Positions 11,807 through 22,533 are shown, counted from the stretch's first letter. The stretch: DNA of 64,000 nucleotides from Helicobacter sp. 12S02232-10 (GCF_002272895.1 NZ_MLAQ01000003.1:62001-126000), one strand, 5' to 3'. The notes: generated by a model not told the origin, from the letters alone. Numbers and translations are program-made.

Positions 11807-12646
11807 ATGTTTAGATTTAAAAAAATTTATATAGAACTGAGTGATATTTGTGGGCTAAAATGCAGTTTTTGCCCCAACCCAAAAAACATTCGTAAAACGA
11901 TGTCTTTGGATTTGTTCAAAAAAGCTTGCGAACAAAGTGCGCCTCTTTGCGAACGTGTTACTTTTCACGTATTGGGCGATCCGTGCAGAATCAAGAATTT
12001 AGGGGATTATTTAGATATTGCTCAAAGATATGATTTGAAAGTTGAACTGGTGACAAGTGGATTTTATTTGCACCCGTCTTTATTTGATCTGCTCCTTTCT
12101 CCTCCGATTTTTCAGCTTTCAGTTTCTTTGAATGCAGGTTTTGATAAAAATAATCACGCCCATAAAGATTACCTTAAAAACATATTCAAGCTTTGTGCTT
12201 ATAAAATTTTAAAAGATACGCCTAATTTTATTAATTTGAGGCTTCAAGAGACTTCTTTAGATGAGCTGTGTTGGGTTAAGGATTGCATTTTGAAAGAATT
12301 TGGGATTGAGGATAAAGAGCTTGGAATGCGTTTTCGTTTGGGTAAAAAAGTTTTTTTAAACATTACAAGAACTTTTCAATGGCCCAAAATTGAAACCCAA
12401 GAGCTTCCCAATCTAAACAAATATTGTCACGGATTGATTTCTCAAGTAGCTATTTTAGCAGATGGAACTGTTGTTCCTTGCTGTGTGGATTCAGAAGGAA
12501 AAATTAATTTGGGAAATTTGCATCACCAATATCTTACAGATATTCTTTCTTCGCCCAAAGCCTCTAAGATACGAGAAGGGTTTATGCGAGGGGAAGCTTG
12601 CGAGGAGCTTTGCAAGCATTGTTGTTATCCTGCTAAACGGACTTAA
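11807..12646 (+). CDS. Radical SAM/SPASM domain protein
   Basis: A 279-residue radical-SAM enzyme. The [4Fe-4S] cysteines are in CGLKCSFC at residues 14-21. A SPASM-like C-terminal region carries ADGTVVPCCVD and the final CEELCKHCC, which can bind extra clusters. The substrate is unknown; SPASM proteins often modify peptides or proteins, but no peptide gene is nearby. Two starts are possible, TTG 11798 and ATG 11807; neither has a strong ribosome-binding site, and the ATG is chosen. Confidence 0.78.
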   Translation: MFRFKKIYIELSDICGLKCSFCPNPKNIRKTMSLDLFKKACEQSAPLCERVTFHVLGDPCRIKNLGDYLDIAQRYDLKVELVTSGFYLHPSLFDLLLSPPIFQLSVSLNAGFDKNNHAHKDYLKNIFKLCAYKILKDTPNFINLRLQETSLDELCWVKDCILKEFGIEDKELGMRFRLGKKVFLNITRTFQWPKIETQELPNLNKYCHGLISQVAILADGTVVPCCVDSEGKINLGNLHHQYLTDILSSPKASKIREGFMRGEACEELCKHCCYPAKRT

Positions 12647-12669
12647 AGTTTTTTGGAATAAAACTATGT

Positions 12670-12675
12670 TATGAT
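12670..12675 (+). promoter_or_regulatory. -10 box upstream of cheV
   Basis: TATGAT lies 37 bases before the cheV ATG, in the 65-base gap after the radical-SAM gene. Confidence 0.35.
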
Positions 12676-12711
12676 AGTCAGAGAATATTTACTTCAATGA
12701 AGGAACAGGAT

Positions 12712-13683
12712 ATGTCAAATCTATCGCAAGTTGATCAAGTTACGAGTTTGCATAAAAATAATGAACTTCAATTGCTGTGCTTTCGTTTGGAAAAAAATAG
12801 AGATTTATATGCTGTCAATGTCTTTAAAATAAGGGAAGTTGTCAAATATCAAGGTGCTCTTACGATTGTCAGTCACGAAAACAGTTCTTTGGTCGAAGGT
12901 CTTATTACGATTAGGGAGCTTACCATTCCTTTGATTGATATGAAAAAATGGTTTTATTATGACAGCAAGAATAAGAGTAAGGATTTAAGACCTTATAGAA
13001 TCCAGCGCGAAGAAGGCGAAGACGATATTATTATGATCTGTGAGTTTTCCAAATGGACAATTGGCGTCAGGATTTATGAGGCCGATAGGATCTTAAATAA
13101 AAAATGGACAGAAATGGAACAAAGTGCTGGTGTGGGCGGGAATGGAGGAAATAGTAAATTAGTGAGTCGCACGAGGTATTTTGATGGGAAGCTTGTGCAG
13201 GTGGTAGATATTGAAAAAATGCTTGTGGATGTTTTTCCTTGGATAGAGGAGGAAAAACACGAAGAATTGAATAAAGTCAGCAAAGTTAAAACCAATAAAA
13301 GTATATTGCTTGCTGATGATAGCCCGAGTGTTTTAAAAACAATGCAAATTATCTTAGACAGGCTTGGGGTAGAGCATAATGATTTTATCAATGGGCAAAA
13401 ACTTCTTGATTATTTATTCGCTCCCACTACAGATATTGATAATATTGGAATGATTATCACAGATTTGGAAATGCCTGAAGCAAGTGGCTTTGAAGTCATC
13501 AAGCAGGTAAAAAATAATTCTGAAACTTCCCATATTCCCATCGTTGTTAATTCTTCAATGAGCGGGAGCAGTAATGAGAGTATGGCAAGATCTTTAAATG
13601 CCGATGATTTTATATCCAAATCAAACCCCATTGACATAGAGAGAGCCGTTAAGCAATTTATCATTGAAAGGCAAACGATTTAA
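12712..13683 (+). CDS. cheV: Chemotaxis coupling protein CheV
   Basis: A CheW domain (about residues 15-175) fused to a response-regulator receiver (about 195-320). The receiver has the acidic pair in LLADDSPS, the phosphorylatable Asp in MIITDLEMPEASGF, and a Lys in DDFISKSNP. It links chemoreceptors to CheA and may act as a phosphate sink. The N-terminal QVDQVTSLHKNNELQLL matches my memory of H. pylori CheV1. ATG 12712 is preferred over 12697 because AAGGA lies correctly before it. nspC follows four bases after the stop. Confidence 0.92.
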   Translation: MSNLSQVDQVTSLHKNNELQLLCFRLEKNRDLYAVNVFKIREVVKYQGALTIVSHENSSLVEGLITIRELTIPLIDMKKWFYYDSKNKSKDLRPYRIQREEGEDDIIMICEFSKWTIGVRIYEADRILNKKWTEMEQSAGVGGNGGNSKLVSRTRYFDGKLVQVVDIEKMLVDVFPWIEEEKHEELNKVSKVKTNKSILLADDSPSVLKTMQIILDRLGVEHNDFINGQKLLDYLFAPTTDIDNIGMIITDLEMPEASGFEVIKQVKNNSETSHIPIVVNSSMSGSSNESMARSLNADDFISKSNPIDIERAVKQFIIERQTI

Positions 13684-13686
13684 GAT

Positions 13687-14901
13687 ATGAATTTTTTTAA
13701 AATCCCAACCCCTTGTTATGTTCTTGAAGAAGATAAGCTTAAAAAAAATCTCAAGATATTAAATTTTGTTCAAATAGAAAGTGGTGCTAAAGTCTTACTT
13801 GCCCTTAAAGGATATGCGTTTTGGCGAAGTTTTGAACTCATAAGGGATTATATTAAAGGATGTTGTGCAAGCGGTATTTATGAAGCTATGCTTGCTTTTG
13901 AGGAATTTGGTTCTCGAGAGATTGATAAAGAGATTTGCGTCTTTAGCCCTGCTTATAAAAATTTGGAGATGGAGCAATTGTTGCCTATAGCCACACATAT
14001 TATTTTTAATTCTTTTGCACAGTGGCAAAAATTCAAAAATAAGATTGAAAATAAAAACAAGCACCTCCAATCCTTAGGTTTTTCAGAAATTGAAGTGGGT
14101 TTGCGGGTAAATCCACTTTATAGCGAAGTACAACCTCCTATTTATAACCCTTGTATTTCGGGGAGTCGTTTGGGCATTACACCATCAGAGTTTGAAAAAG
14201 GGGTGCGGAATTTTGGTTTGGAAGGAATTCAGGGATTGCACTTTCATACTCATTGTGAGCAGAATTCTGATGTTCTTGAAAGAACGCTTGTTCATTTTGA
14301 AAAATATTTTAAACCTTATGCTTCTCAGATGAAATGGTTTAATTTTGGTGGTGGGCATCACATCACACGATCAGATTATGATGTGCAAAAACTGATTGCC
14401 ATTATTAAGGATTTTAGGGCAAGGTATGGCGATGCTGATGTTTTTTTAGAACCTGGAGAGGCAGTTGGCTGGCAAAGTGGTTTTTTGATTGGGGAAGTGG
14501 TGGATATTGTTTGGAATGAGATTGCCATAGCGATTTTAGATGTGAGTGCAAGCGCACATATGCCCGATTGCCTTGAAATGCCTTATCGTCCTAACGTTAA
14601 AAAAATATCATTGGTTGGAAATGAGCAACAAATTGAAGAAGATAAGGGTGAGAAAATCGGAAAATATTCTTATCGCTTTGGAGGTCCGACTTGTTTGGCT
14701 GGAGATGTGATTGGGGATTATAGTTTTGAAACTCCATTAAATGTGGGAGATAAGATTTTATTTGAAGATATGATGCATTATACAATCGTCAAGAATAATA
14801 CTTTTAATGGTGTGCCTCTCCCAAGTTTAGGGGTCATTTCCAATGGAGAATTCCGGCTTTTGAAAAACTTTGATTACAATGATTATAAAAATCGCAATTA
14901 G
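13687..14901 (+). CDS. nspC: Carboxynorspermidine/carboxyspermidine decarboxylase
   Basis: A PLP-dependent decarboxylase of the alanine-racemase-fold (group IV) type that makes spermidine from carboxyspermidine in epsilonproteobacteria. The PLP lysine lies in LLALKGYAFW near residue 40. HFHTHCEQN, FNFGGGHH and the active-site GGPTCLAGDVIGDY are intact. The length is 404 residues, normal for the family. It is coupled to cheV and converges on trmL, overlapping it by four bases. Confidence 0.93.
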   Translation: MNFFKIPTPCYVLEEDKLKKNLKILNFVQIESGAKVLLALKGYAFWRSFELIRDYIKGCCASGIYEAMLAFEEFGSREIDKEICVFSPAYKNLEMEQLLPIATHIIFNSFAQWQKFKNKIENKNKHLQSLGFSEIEVGLRVNPLYSEVQPPIYNPCISGSRLGITPSEFEKGVRNFGLEGIQGLHFHTHCEQNSDVLERTLVHFEKYFKPYASQMKWFNFGGGHHITRSDYDVQKLIAIIKDFRARYGDADVFLEPGEAVGWQSGFLIGEVVDIVWNEIAIAILDVSASAHMPDCLEMPYRPNVKKISLVGNEQQIEEDKGEKIGKYSYRFGGPTCLAGDVIGDYSFETPLNVGDKILFEDMMHYTIVKNNTFNGVPLPSLGVISNGEFRLLKNFDYNDYKNRN

Positions 14902-15362
14902 AATTTTAAATAATTTTCCGTTTGCCTGATGGCTTCATAAAGTACTGCTCCTACTGCGGTTGCTAAATTGATGCTTCTGGTTCCTTGTGTCATAGGAATT
15001 TTTAGGGTTTGATCTGGATTTTGAAATAAGATCTTTTCATCAAGTCCGGCATCTTCTCTGCCGAAGTATAAAAAACACTCATCTTCAAAGTCGCCTTCAT
15101 AATAGAGTTTTTTTGCTTTTGTACTTAAGAAAAAATGTTTTTTATCGATTGGATGAGCTTTCCAAAAATGTTCGCTATTTTCCCATTCGCTAAGTTTAAG
15201 GTTTTGCCAATAGTCCATACCGGCTCTTTTGAGCGATTTTTCATCAATGGAGAATCCTAATGGGTGAATCAAGTGCAATCTTGCGTTTGCTGCTACGCAG
15301 AGTCTGCCAATATTGCCAGTATTTTGTGGAATTCTAGGTTCGATAAGTACGATGTTTATCAT
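14898..15362 (-). CDS. trmL: tRNA (cytidine/uridine-34-2'-O)-methyltransferase
   Basis: A SPOUT-class methyltransferase that adds 2'-O-methyl to wobble base 34 of tRNA-Leu isoacceptors. The 154-residue minimal form shows IPQNTGNIGRLC near the N-terminus and the knotted SAM-binding end IPMTQGTRSINLATAVG. It is transcribed alone, facing nspC. Confidence 0.92.
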   Translation of the reverse strand: MINIVLIEPRIPQNTGNIGRLCVAANARLHLIHPLGFSIDEKSLKRAGMDYWQNLKLSEWENSEHFWKAHPIDKKHFFLSTKAKKLYYEGDFEDECFLYFGREDAGLDEKILFQNPDQTLKIPMTQGTRSINLATAVGAVLYEAIRQTENYLKF

Positions 15363-15463
15363 AGTTGTCCTTATTTATAGGTAATTTTATCCATTTTTTA
15401 GATAGAATTTTGCTATTTAGGCAATTAGAAAATAATTAAATTTTAAATGATAGAGGAGAATTA

Positions 15464-16759
15464 ATGTTTTTTAGAAAAAAGAATGTATCTGAAGATTTAA
15501 AACTTAGGGAAGAAATGCAAAAAATGGATGATATTTTGAAGGCTGTTAATCGTTCAATGGCAAGTATCGAATTTAGTCTTGATGGTACTATTATTTCTGC
15601 GAATGAGAATTTTTTGAGATTGATGGAGTATAGTTTAGATGAGATTAAAGGAAAACACCACAGTATATTTTGTGGCTCTAAATTTGTAAATTCCGATGAT
15701 TATAGAAGATTTTGGGATAAATTAAAGAATGGAGAATTTGAATCAGGGGTTTTTGAAAGATATACCCGATCAGGGAAAGAAGTTTGGCTTGAGGCGACTT
15801 ATAATTCAATATTAGGACCTGATGGAAAACCTTATCGAGTGATAAAATTTGCTACCGATGTAACCCAGAATGTTATTTTTAAAAATGATTTGGAAAGTGT
15901 CTTAAAAGCAGTCAATCGCTCAATGGCTACGATTGAGTTTGATCCTAAGGGGATTATTATTTCTGCGAATGAGAATTTTTTGAAAGTGGTGGGTTATACT
16001 TTAGATGAGATTAAAGGGAAACATCACAGCATATTTTGTGAAAAATCTTTTGTTGATTCCATTGAATATTCGAGATTTTGGGAAAGTCTTCGGGCAGGAG
16101 AATTTCAGTCAGGCAATTTTGTAAAGAGGATTGCAAAAAATGGCAAACATATTTACTTGAATGCAAATTATAACCCTATTTTTGATGTGGATGGAAAGAT
16201 TTATAAGATCATTAAATTTGCTACAGATATTACTGCTCAGGTTGATAAGGATAAGGCAAATGAAAAATTAGCTTCAGAATTGGTATTGGAAAACGATGAA
16301 CTTACTAAAAATGGAGCCAATGTCATTGATAAGACTGCTGGGAATATCAGACATATATCAGAAGTGATACAATCAAGTTCAAACCTTATTTCTTCTCTTG
16401 ATGTGCAATCTGGTGAAATTACATCTGTTATTCAAACCATCAAAGATATTGCCGATCAAACCAATCTTTTAGCTTTAAATGCTGCCATTGAGGCTGCTAG
16501 AGCTGGCGAACATGGTAGAGGTTTTGCTGTTGTAGCCGATGAGGTGCGTAAGCTTGCAGAAAGAACAGGGCATTCAATTACTGAAATTACAACCACAATT
16601 AATTCAATGAGAGATGTCACCTCACAAGTTGTTGAAAGCATTCGCATCAGTCTTGATGAAATAGACAATAGTGTGGAACTTGCCAATGGAGCAAAAGATT
16701 TTATGGAAAAAATTCGAGAGAGTTCTTCAAAAGTTGCTAATGCGATTTTAAATAAATAA
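15464..16759 (+). CDS. Soluble tandem-PAS methyl-accepting chemotaxis protein
   Basis: A 431-residue cytoplasmic chemoreceptor with no membrane segment. Two PAS domains (about residues 20-140 and 145-262) are close copies of each other, sharing [19 protein letters not shown] and [12 protein letters not shown] almost word for word, which shows an internal duplication. The MCP hairpin tip is near residue 330 ([20 protein letters not shown]). The signalling helices are short. The gene is preceded by AGAGGAG. The ligand is unknown; paired PAS domains suggest redox, haem or small-molecule sensing. Confidence 0.85.
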   Translation: MFFRKKNVSEDLKLREEMQKMDDILKAVNRSMASIEFSLDGTIISANENFLRLMEYSLDEIKGKHHSIFCGSKFVNSDDYRRFWDKLKNGEFESGVFERYTRSGKEVWLEATYNSILGPDGKPYRVIKFATDVTQNVIFKNDLESVLKAVNRSMATIEFDPKGIIISANENFLKVVGYTLDEIKGKHHSIFCEKSFVDSIEYSRFWESLRAGEFQSGNFVKRIAKNGKHIYLNANYNPIFDVDGKIYKIIKFATDITAQVDKDKANEKLASELVLENDELTKNGANVIDKTAGNIRHISEVIQSSSNLISSLDVQSGEITSVIQTIKDIADQTNLLALNAAIEAARAGEHGRGFAVVADEVRKLAERTGHSITEITTTINSMRDVTSQVVESIRISLDEIDNSVELANGAKDFMEKIRESSSKVANAILNK

Positions 16760-16776
16760 AATCGGGTATTTAGATT

Positions 16777-19020
16777 TTATAATTTGATGATTTTTGCACC
16801 AAATCCTCCCATTTGAGGAGGAGCATCATAAAAAGCCAAAACTTTTGGATGTGTCTTTAAAAATTCTTTAATCACAAAAGATAATTTTCCTGTTCCAATC
16901 CCGTGATATACAATCACTTCATCAAACCCTCCAATCAGAGCATCTGATAGAAATTTATCTAATTTTTCAATCGCTTCTTCACCCCTTAATCCGTGTAAAT
17001 CCAAGCTGACATTGAGATTTATAGGATTTTGAAAATGTAGTTTTGGTTTATTTTGAATTGAAATATTTGGAATGAGTTTGAGTTTTTTTGCATCGATTTT
17101 TAATTTGATACCCTCATCAAGCTCTATTTGGCATATATTTCCGTTTTTCCCTTTTACAATCCCCTTAGCAGAACCGTATTGGATTCTATCTCCGATTTTA
17201 ATTTCTTTTTTAGATTCTGAAGTGTTTTTAAAAATCTCATTTTGTTTTTTAAACGAGCTTAAAATTTTATTGGCATTATTAATATTGCGATGGATATCGC
17301 TGATTTCTTTGTCTTTAATGCTTTGCTTGAGTTGATTTAAAGCCTCTTGGTAAGTGTTTTGAAGAAAATTTTTTTCTTTGATGTAATCAGATTCTAGTTT
17401 ATAAATAAGATTTTGTTGTTCAGTTTTTTTTCTTTCATATTGGGTTATTTTTGATTCAAGATCAAGCATTTTTTGTTTGAGTGCCATTTCAAGCTGCGCA
17501 GATTTTTCGATCAATTCGTTGAGTTTTTCTTTATCTTGACCATAAACTTCTTTGGCTTTTTTGATGAGATTTTCAGGGATACCATATCTTTTAGCGCTCT
17601 CAAAGGCGTAGCTTTTTCCAATACTCCCATATAAAAACTCATAAGTAGGAATTTGTTTTTCTTCATCAAAAATTGCTGCACACATTTGAATTCTTTCATC
17701 TTGTGCCATAAGCGCGGCAAGTCTTTTATGATGAGTGGTGACAATGATTTTAGCGTTTTTATCCAACAAGAATTCCAAAAGCACTTTATAAAGACTGCTA
17801 GCTTCATCGGCATCCGTTCCGAGTTCGATTTCATCTATAGCGATAATGAGATCTTCAAGACCTAAAATTTGACTGAAATTTAACATTCGTCCTGCAAACG
17901 TGGAAATATCGTTTTTACTGTTCTGGGGATCAGCGATGATGGCGAATATGTTTTTAAAGTTTGGGATTTTAGAATGGAAAGCATTGATTTTCATAGGCAA
18001 TAAATATTTGGATAAAAAAACACTTGTTAAAATAGACTTTAATAACATTGTTTTTCCACCTGCATTCACGCCTGTAATCATCAACAGGTTAGAAGAAAAA
18101 TCAATACTGATTGGTTTGGGATGTTGTAGTGCGGGATGAGAAAAGTCTTTTAGGATAATTGTTTTGTTTGTGGTTTTGTTGGTGACAAATTCAAGATTGT
18201 AGGTTTTGGCAAATTTCACTCTAGCTTGGAGATGGTCGAATTTATCAAATTCTTTATTGATAAAACTCAAAAAAAGTGTGTGTTTGTTTAAAATTGAAGA
18301 AATATTTTTGCAGATTTCATAAAGACAAGCCTGAAGTTTGTCATCAAGCTCGGAGATTTTTTGACGGATACTGCGGATTTGTTCGGGTAAAAGATAGAAA
18401 AATCCGTTTTGGGAGCGTGAAATAATGATTCCTTTAATGATGTGATTGAATCCTGCTTTTAAAAGTAGTGTCTCATTTGTGTCAATATAGTGGATTTGTT
18501 TATCTACAAGATAAGGAGAAAGTTTTTGTGAATGGATGATCTCATTAAGTGTTTTTGAAATTTGAGCTTTTTGTCTTGTGACAGATTGTTTTAAGCTATC
18601 AAGATCTTCATAAATACCTGTTTTAATTTCGCCTGTGATTTCGAAATTTTTTGTTAAATCAATGATTGGAGTCGGGATTTGGATATTTTGGAGATATTTC
18701 CAAATGTAGGACTCTTGAGGGATTTGGCTGAGAGATTTGAGATACATAAAATAACGGATGATTTTTATAAATTCAAAAATTTCTTCAAGTTTTAAGACGC
18801 CAAATTTCTTAAGATGTAGAATTTGCGTATTTAGTTCCTTAGTCTTGGCAGGCGGTGCAAAATCAATCTTGTCAAGTTCTTGAATGAAATTATTTAAAGC
18901 AAGCCTGTCTCCTTCTATATGGATTGGCTTTTTACGGGCAAAAAATTCCTTGAAGGAATCAATAAAATCTTTTAAATCAAGTTTATCAATCAAGACTTGA
19001 TATCGGTGATTTTCTTGCAT
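16777..19020 (-). CDS. mutS2: MutS2 endonuclease/ribosome-rescue ATPase
   Basis: A 747-residue MutS-family protein without the mismatch-recognition domain. The Walker A loop is TGVNAGGKT near residue 315, followed by a long coiled coil (about 480-600) and a C-terminal Smr nuclease domain with LDLHGLRGEEA and YHGIGTGKLS. In Helicobacter, MutS2 limits recombination and repairs oxidative damage; in Bacillus it rescues collided ribosomes. It starts one base from the upstream membrane gene in the leftward dapC-murC-mutS2 run. Confidence 0.94.
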   Translation of the reverse strand: MQENHRYQVLIDKLDLKDFIDSFKEFFARKKPIHIEGDRLALNNFIQELDKIDFAPPAKTKELNTQILHLKKFGVLKLEEIFEFIKIIRYFMYLKSLSQIPQESYIWKYLQNIQIPTPIIDLTKNFEITGEIKTGIYEDLDSLKQSVTRQKAQISKTLNEIIHSQKLSPYLVDKQIHYIDTNETLLLKAGFNHIIKGIIISRSQNGFFYLLPEQIRSIRQKISELDDKLQACLYEICKNISSILNKHTLFLSFINKEFDKFDHLQARVKFAKTYNLEFVTNKTTNKTIILKDFSHPALQHPKPISIDFSSNLLMITGVNAGGKTMLLKSILTSVFLSKYLLPMKINAFHSKIPNFKNIFAIIADPQNSKNDISTFAGRMLNFSQILGLEDLIIAIDEIELGTDADEASSLYKVLLEFLLDKNAKIIVTTHHKRLAALMAQDERIQMCAAIFDEEKQIPTYEFLYGSIGKSYAFESAKRYGIPENLIKKAKEVYGQDKEKLNELIEKSAQLEMALKQKMLDLESKITQYERKKTEQQNLIYKLESDYIKEKNFLQNTYQEALNQLKQSIKDKEISDIHRNINNANKILSSFKKQNEIFKNTSESKKEIKIGDRIQYGSAKGIVKGKNGNICQIELDEGIKLKIDAKKLKLIPNISIQNKPKLHFQNPINLNVSLDLHGLRGEEAIEKLDKFLSDALIGGFDEVIVYHGIGTGKLSFVIKEFLKTHPKVLAFYDAPPQMGGFGAKIIKL

Positions 19021-19433
19021 CAGTCTCTTTGAAGTTCTTCTTCAAGATTCTTAGGTATAGGATCTTGAGGTAAATTTTCTTGGATCATTATAGTGCATTT
19101 GTCTAGAGAAATGATGATATTATTCATCGGCCCATTTTTTTTGCCAATAAAGCTCAATGTTCCCGTAACTAGATTGAAATTTTCTTTATTAATGATAATC
19201 CCATCGCATTCAAGCGATTGACCTCTTAAAAAAGCAGTTTGGAGCATCATATCGTTTTTGTCTGATTTGCTTTGAAAATAACTGTAAATTGCTGCTAATG
19301 CACCAAATAAAATTAGAGCTGTAAGGGCAATTATTTTCTGTTTAGGCGTAATGATGCCAAAATCTCTAAGAATAAAATATAAAAGTAAAAGCGTCAGTGC
19401 AAGCACTAAAAAGATTGCTAATAATGAAGACAT
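19020..19433 (-). CDS. Small two-helix membrane protein
   Basis: A 137-residue protein with two hydrophobic helices (residues 4-23 and 35-52), then a soluble domain of about 80 residues rich in beta-type sequence (ECDGIIINKENFNLVTG). It sits between murC and mutS2, touching both, a position I recall being occupied by a similar gene in H. pylori. The function is unknown. Confidence 0.72.
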   Translation of the reverse strand: MSSLLAIFLVLALTLLLLYFILRDFGIITPKQKIIALTALILFGALAAIYSYFQSKSDKNDMMLQTAFLRGQSLECDGIIINKENFNLVTGTLSFIGKKNGPMNNIIISLDKCTIMIQENLPQDPIPKNLEEELQRD

Positions 19434-20767
19434 TATTTTTCTCCCCTTAATTGATAGGTAATATCGCCTGCTCCAAGACCTATAACAATACCTTCTTTGA
19501 TTGTTTTGATTGTTTTGTCTCCATAGAGAAGTTTGATTTGTTCATTGTCTTTTTTGATTTTTTGAGCAAAGATGGGGCGATAATGCCCAAAGATTTTTTC
19601 CATATCCAAGAAGACTTCACTTTCACCTGCCTTCCATACAGGTAAAATGATGAGTTCATCACAATTTTTCTTGAAACATTCTTGAAATCCTTCCAAATTG
19701 TCTAAAAGCCTTGAATATTTGTGAGGTTGCCAAATGGCGATAATTTTGTTTTTTTGTTTTAGATTTGAGTAGATTTTGACAGATTCGAGCGTGGCTTTGA
19801 TTTCGGTGGGATGATGAGCATAGTCATCAATGATGGTTAATTGCCCCTTTTGAATAATATCAAAGCGTTTTTTAATGCCTTTGAAATGGGTCAGATTTTT
19901 TCTGATTTGTTCAATCTCTAGTTCAGTTTTGGCAGCCAAAATCGCCAAAGAAGCGTTAATAGCGGTGTGTTCTCCAAATCCCCACACATCAAAACTGCCC
20001 AAGTCTTTGAGAGTGAAGCGGGTATAAGGTTCATCTTCTTTTAGGATATAAGAAATATTAGAGATATCTTTTGAGGGAAAAAGTCTGCAGGATTCTGAAG
20101 CAAATGCATTGAGAAAAGGATCTTCGGCATTGATGCATCGCTTTGAAGCTGAAGTAAGAAATTGTCTGTAGGCGGCGTGGAAATTTTCTAAACTGTGTTC
20201 ATAACTTTCCATATGTTCAGGTTCAGCGTTGGTAACGATAGCGCAGTAAGGATTGGAATTTAGAAAACTTCTATCTGACTCATCTGCTTCAAAAACAATG
20301 CTTTGGCTTTGTATTTCTCTTACATTTGATCCATATTCTTTGGTATCAGCCCCAATAATAGCTCCAAATTCAGGAAAAATAGCACTGAGCATTGCGCTTG
20401 TAGTGCTTTTTCCGTGCGCACCACAGACGCTAAATACTCGTTTATTGCATAAAATAAACTCTAGAGCTTCTTTTCTTGAGAGAATCAGAATTCCTTTTTT
20501 TTGAGCTTCTTGGATTTCGATATTTTCGGGTTTAATAATGGCTGAATGGATGACAAGCTCTTGGTCGGTGATGGCATCTTTGCTATGAGGTATAGTTATA
20601 GGAATACCAATGGAGCGCAGGTATCTTGTGGCATTGCTTTCAGTAATGTCAGAACCGCTGATGTTGGCGCCTTGAGCTTTGAGATATTTGGCAAGCCCTG
20701 AAATTCCTATTCCACCGATACCGATGAAATGAATTTTGAGTTTGCTGATATCTTTTTTGAGAATCAT
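19433..20767 (-). CDS. murC: UDP-N-acetylmuramate-L-alanine ligase
   Basis: MurC adds L-alanine to UDP-MurNAc in peptidoglycan synthesis. The N-terminal nucleotide loop [11 protein letters not shown] is near residue 17, and the ATP loop [11 protein letters not shown] is near 114. The 444-residue length is normal. It overlaps dapC by four bases (ATGA), so peptidoglycan ligase and diaminopimelate synthesis are coupled. Confidence 0.95.
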   Translation of the reverse strand: MILKKDISKLKIHFIGIGGIGISGLAKYLKAQGANISGSDITESNATRYLRSIGIPITIPHSKDAITDQELVIHSAIIKPENIEIQEAQKKGILILSRKEALEFILCNKRVFSVCGAHGKSTTSAMLSAIFPEFGAIIGADTKEYGSNVREIQSQSIVFEADESDRSFLNSNPYCAIVTNAEPEHMESYEHSLENFHAAYRQFLTSASKRCINAEDPFLNAFASESCRLFPSKDISNISYILKEDEPYTRFTLKDLGSFDVWGFGEHTAINASLAILAAKTELEIEQIRKNLTHFKGIKKRFDIIQKGQLTIIDDYAHHPTEIKATLESVKIYSNLKQKNKIIAIWQPHKYSRLLDNLEGFQECFKKNCDELIILPVWKAGESEVFLDMEKIFGHYRPIFAQKIKKDNEQIKLLYGDKTIKTIKEGIVIGLGAGDITYQLRGEK

Positions 20768-21903
20768 TGTTTGCCTTTTAAATAGGAATTGAGAAAATTC
20801 GAGATAGTTTTTAAGGCAGGTTTTAAAATATTTTCTTCATATACAAGTGCAATTCTGACATAACCCTTTCCTATTCCTTCTCTGCCAAGAAAACTTCCAG
20901 GGAGAACTAAAATTCCTTCTTCTTCATAGAGTTTTTGAGTAAAGTCAATATCTTCTGTAACTTCAAGCCACAAGTAAAATGTATAAGGAGAGATGAATGT
21001 TTGTGGAAATATTTTTTGGGCAATTTGGAGATTTTTGGCATATTTTTTCCTGATATCTTCACTCAAGCAAAAGTCTCCCCACGCCTTTGCACTTGCTCTT
21101 TGGAGAGGATTAGGAATAGCACATCCTATGTAAGAGCGGTATCTCCGGTAATTTTTTAAAATATTTTCATCACCTGCAATAAACCCACTCCTGAGGCCTG
21201 GAGCTGAGGAGCGTTTTGAAATAGAATTTAGTGCTAAAATATTTTTAAATTCTTGATTGCCTGATTCATAAGAGGCTTGAAGTATTGAGATGGGCGGGGT
21301 TGATTGGTAGATTTCGCTGTAGCATTCATCATTAAGTAGGACAAAATCGTATTCTAATGCCCATTTTACCCATAACTTAAGCTCATCCATACTGAGAGTG
21401 GCTCCAGTTGGATTATTGGGGGAGTTTAGAATAACTAGATTAACTTGTTTTTTTTCTTCAGAATTCAAAATAGGTTTAAAATCATTTGCTTTTTCTAGAT
21501 TCATATAAATGGTCTTTGCTCTAGAGGCAATGGCAGCTCCTTCATAGATTTGATAGAATGGATTGGGATGGGCGATCGTTGGCTCAGGTGTGTCAAAAAG
21601 TAAAAATTGGGGGAAATTAAAAAGTACTTCGCGGGTTCCGAATGTGGGAATAATTTGAGTTGATTTCAGAGAAATTCCAAAACGATTTTTTATAAAATGC
21701 AACTGAGCATTTTTTAGATAATCTTCCCCGTCGCTTTTGGGGTAATATCGAAGCTCATAAGCGTAATCTTTGAGTTCATCTTGTATTAAAAGCGGGGTTT
21801 GAAATTGGGGTTCTCCGATTGTCAGGGTAAGACCTTGTTTTTTGGGGATAATGGAGGCGGTCAGATTTTTCAATCTTTCAAACGGATAGGGTTGAAAATT
21901 CAC
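20764..21903 (-). CDS. dapC: Succinyldiaminopimelate aminotransferase (class I)
   Basis: A 379-residue PLP aminotransferase of fold type [10 protein letters not shown], the PLP lysine in [19 protein letters not shown], and VRIALVYE near the end are visible. Class I enzymes cannot be told apart by motif alone; the DapC call follows its fixed position before murC in Helicobacter and fits the need for diaminopimelate in peptidoglycan. Confidence 0.8.
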   Translation of the reverse strand: MNFQPYPFERLKNLTASIIPKKQGLTLTIGEPQFQTPLLIQDELKDYAYELRYYPKSDGEDYLKNAQLHFIKNRFGISLKSTQIIPTFGTREVLFNFPQFLLFDTPEPTIAHPNPFYQIYEGAAIASRAKTIYMNLEKANDFKPILNSEEKKQVNLVILNSPNNPTGATLSMDELKLWVKWALEYDFVLLNDECYSEIYQSTPPISILQASYESGNQEFKNILALNSISKRSSAPGLRSGFIAGDENILKNYRRYRSYIGCAIPNPLQRASAKAWGDFCLSEDIRKKYAKNLQIAQKIFPQTFISPYTFYLWLEVTEDIDFTQKLYEEEGILVLPGSFLGREGIGKGYVRIALVYEENILKPALKTISNFLNSYLKGKQ

Positions 21904-22000
21904 TTTTTACTCTCTTGTGTGATGGCTGCTTTAAAATGCTTATTGTATATAAAATTTTGTAATTTTTTGCTTTTGCCTTGATTTTTTTAAAAAGGGTTGC

Positions 22001-22006
22001 TAGAAT
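22001..22006 (+). promoter_or_regulatory. -10 box of the tRNA cluster
   Basis: TAGAAT lies 26 bases before tRNA-Gly; TTGATT some 20 bases further up can serve as the -35 box. All four tRNAs may share this promoter. Confidence 0.45.
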
Positions 22007-22031
22007 TATGCCCTTGATACAGGAAATATTT

Positions 22032-22106
22032 GCGGGAATAGCTCAGTGGTAGAGCACAACCTTGCCAAGGTTGGGGCCGCGGGTTCGATCCCCGTTTCCC
22101 GCTCCA
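22032..22106 (+). tRNA. tRNA-Gly (GCC)
   Basis: A complete cloverleaf: acceptor GCGGGAA pairs with TTCCCGC, the anticodon loop is CTTGCCAAG, the T loop is TTCGATC, and CCA is encoded. First of four tRNA genes in line. Confidence 0.97.
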
Positions 22107-22209
22107 TACTTTTGACTTTCTTGAAAAAAGATAATTTAAGTTATAGCTTTAATTTTAAATCTCTTTGAGTCAAATTTATTTTGCTGTGTTTTTTTATTTT
22201 TGATAGAAT

Positions 22210-22297
22210 GCCCGGGTGGTGGAATTGGTAGACACAAGGGACTTAAAATCCCTCGGATATTGCTTCCGTGCCGGTTCAAGTCCGGCCTCGGGCACCA
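22210..22297 (+). tRNA. tRNA-Leu (TAA)
   Basis: An 88-base class II tRNA with a long variable arm. Acceptor GCCCGGG pairs with CTCGGGC (one G-T pair), the anticodon loop holds TAA, and CCA is encoded. Confidence 0.96.
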
Positions 22298-22312
22298 TAT
22301 AAGTCAAAATAA

Positions 22313-22387
22313 GGCGACATAGCCAAGTGGTAAGGCATGGGCCTGCAAAGCCTTGATTCCTCGGTTCGAATCCGAGTGTCGCCTCCA
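22313..22387 (+). tRNA. tRNA-Cys (GCA)
   Basis: Acceptor GGCGACA pairs with TGTCGCC, the anticodon loop CTGCAAA reads GCA, and CCA is encoded. It follows tRNA-Leu after 15 bases. Confidence 0.97.
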
Positions 22388-22445
22388 AATAAAAAATGCA
22401 ATTAATTTCATTTTCTTAATCTTGCTTTATTATGACCAAGTGTTT

Positions 22446-22533
22446 CGGGAGATGGCTGAGCGGTCGAAAGCGGCGGTCTTGAAAACCGTTGAGGGTCACA
22501 CCTCCGGGGGTTCGAATCCCTCTCTCCCGGCCA
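22446..22533 (+). tRNA. tRNA-Ser (TGA)
   Basis: An 88-base class II tRNA. Acceptor CGGGAGA pairs with TCTCCCG, the anticodon loop CTTGAAA reads TGA, there is a long variable arm, and CCA is encoded. Confidence 0.96.
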
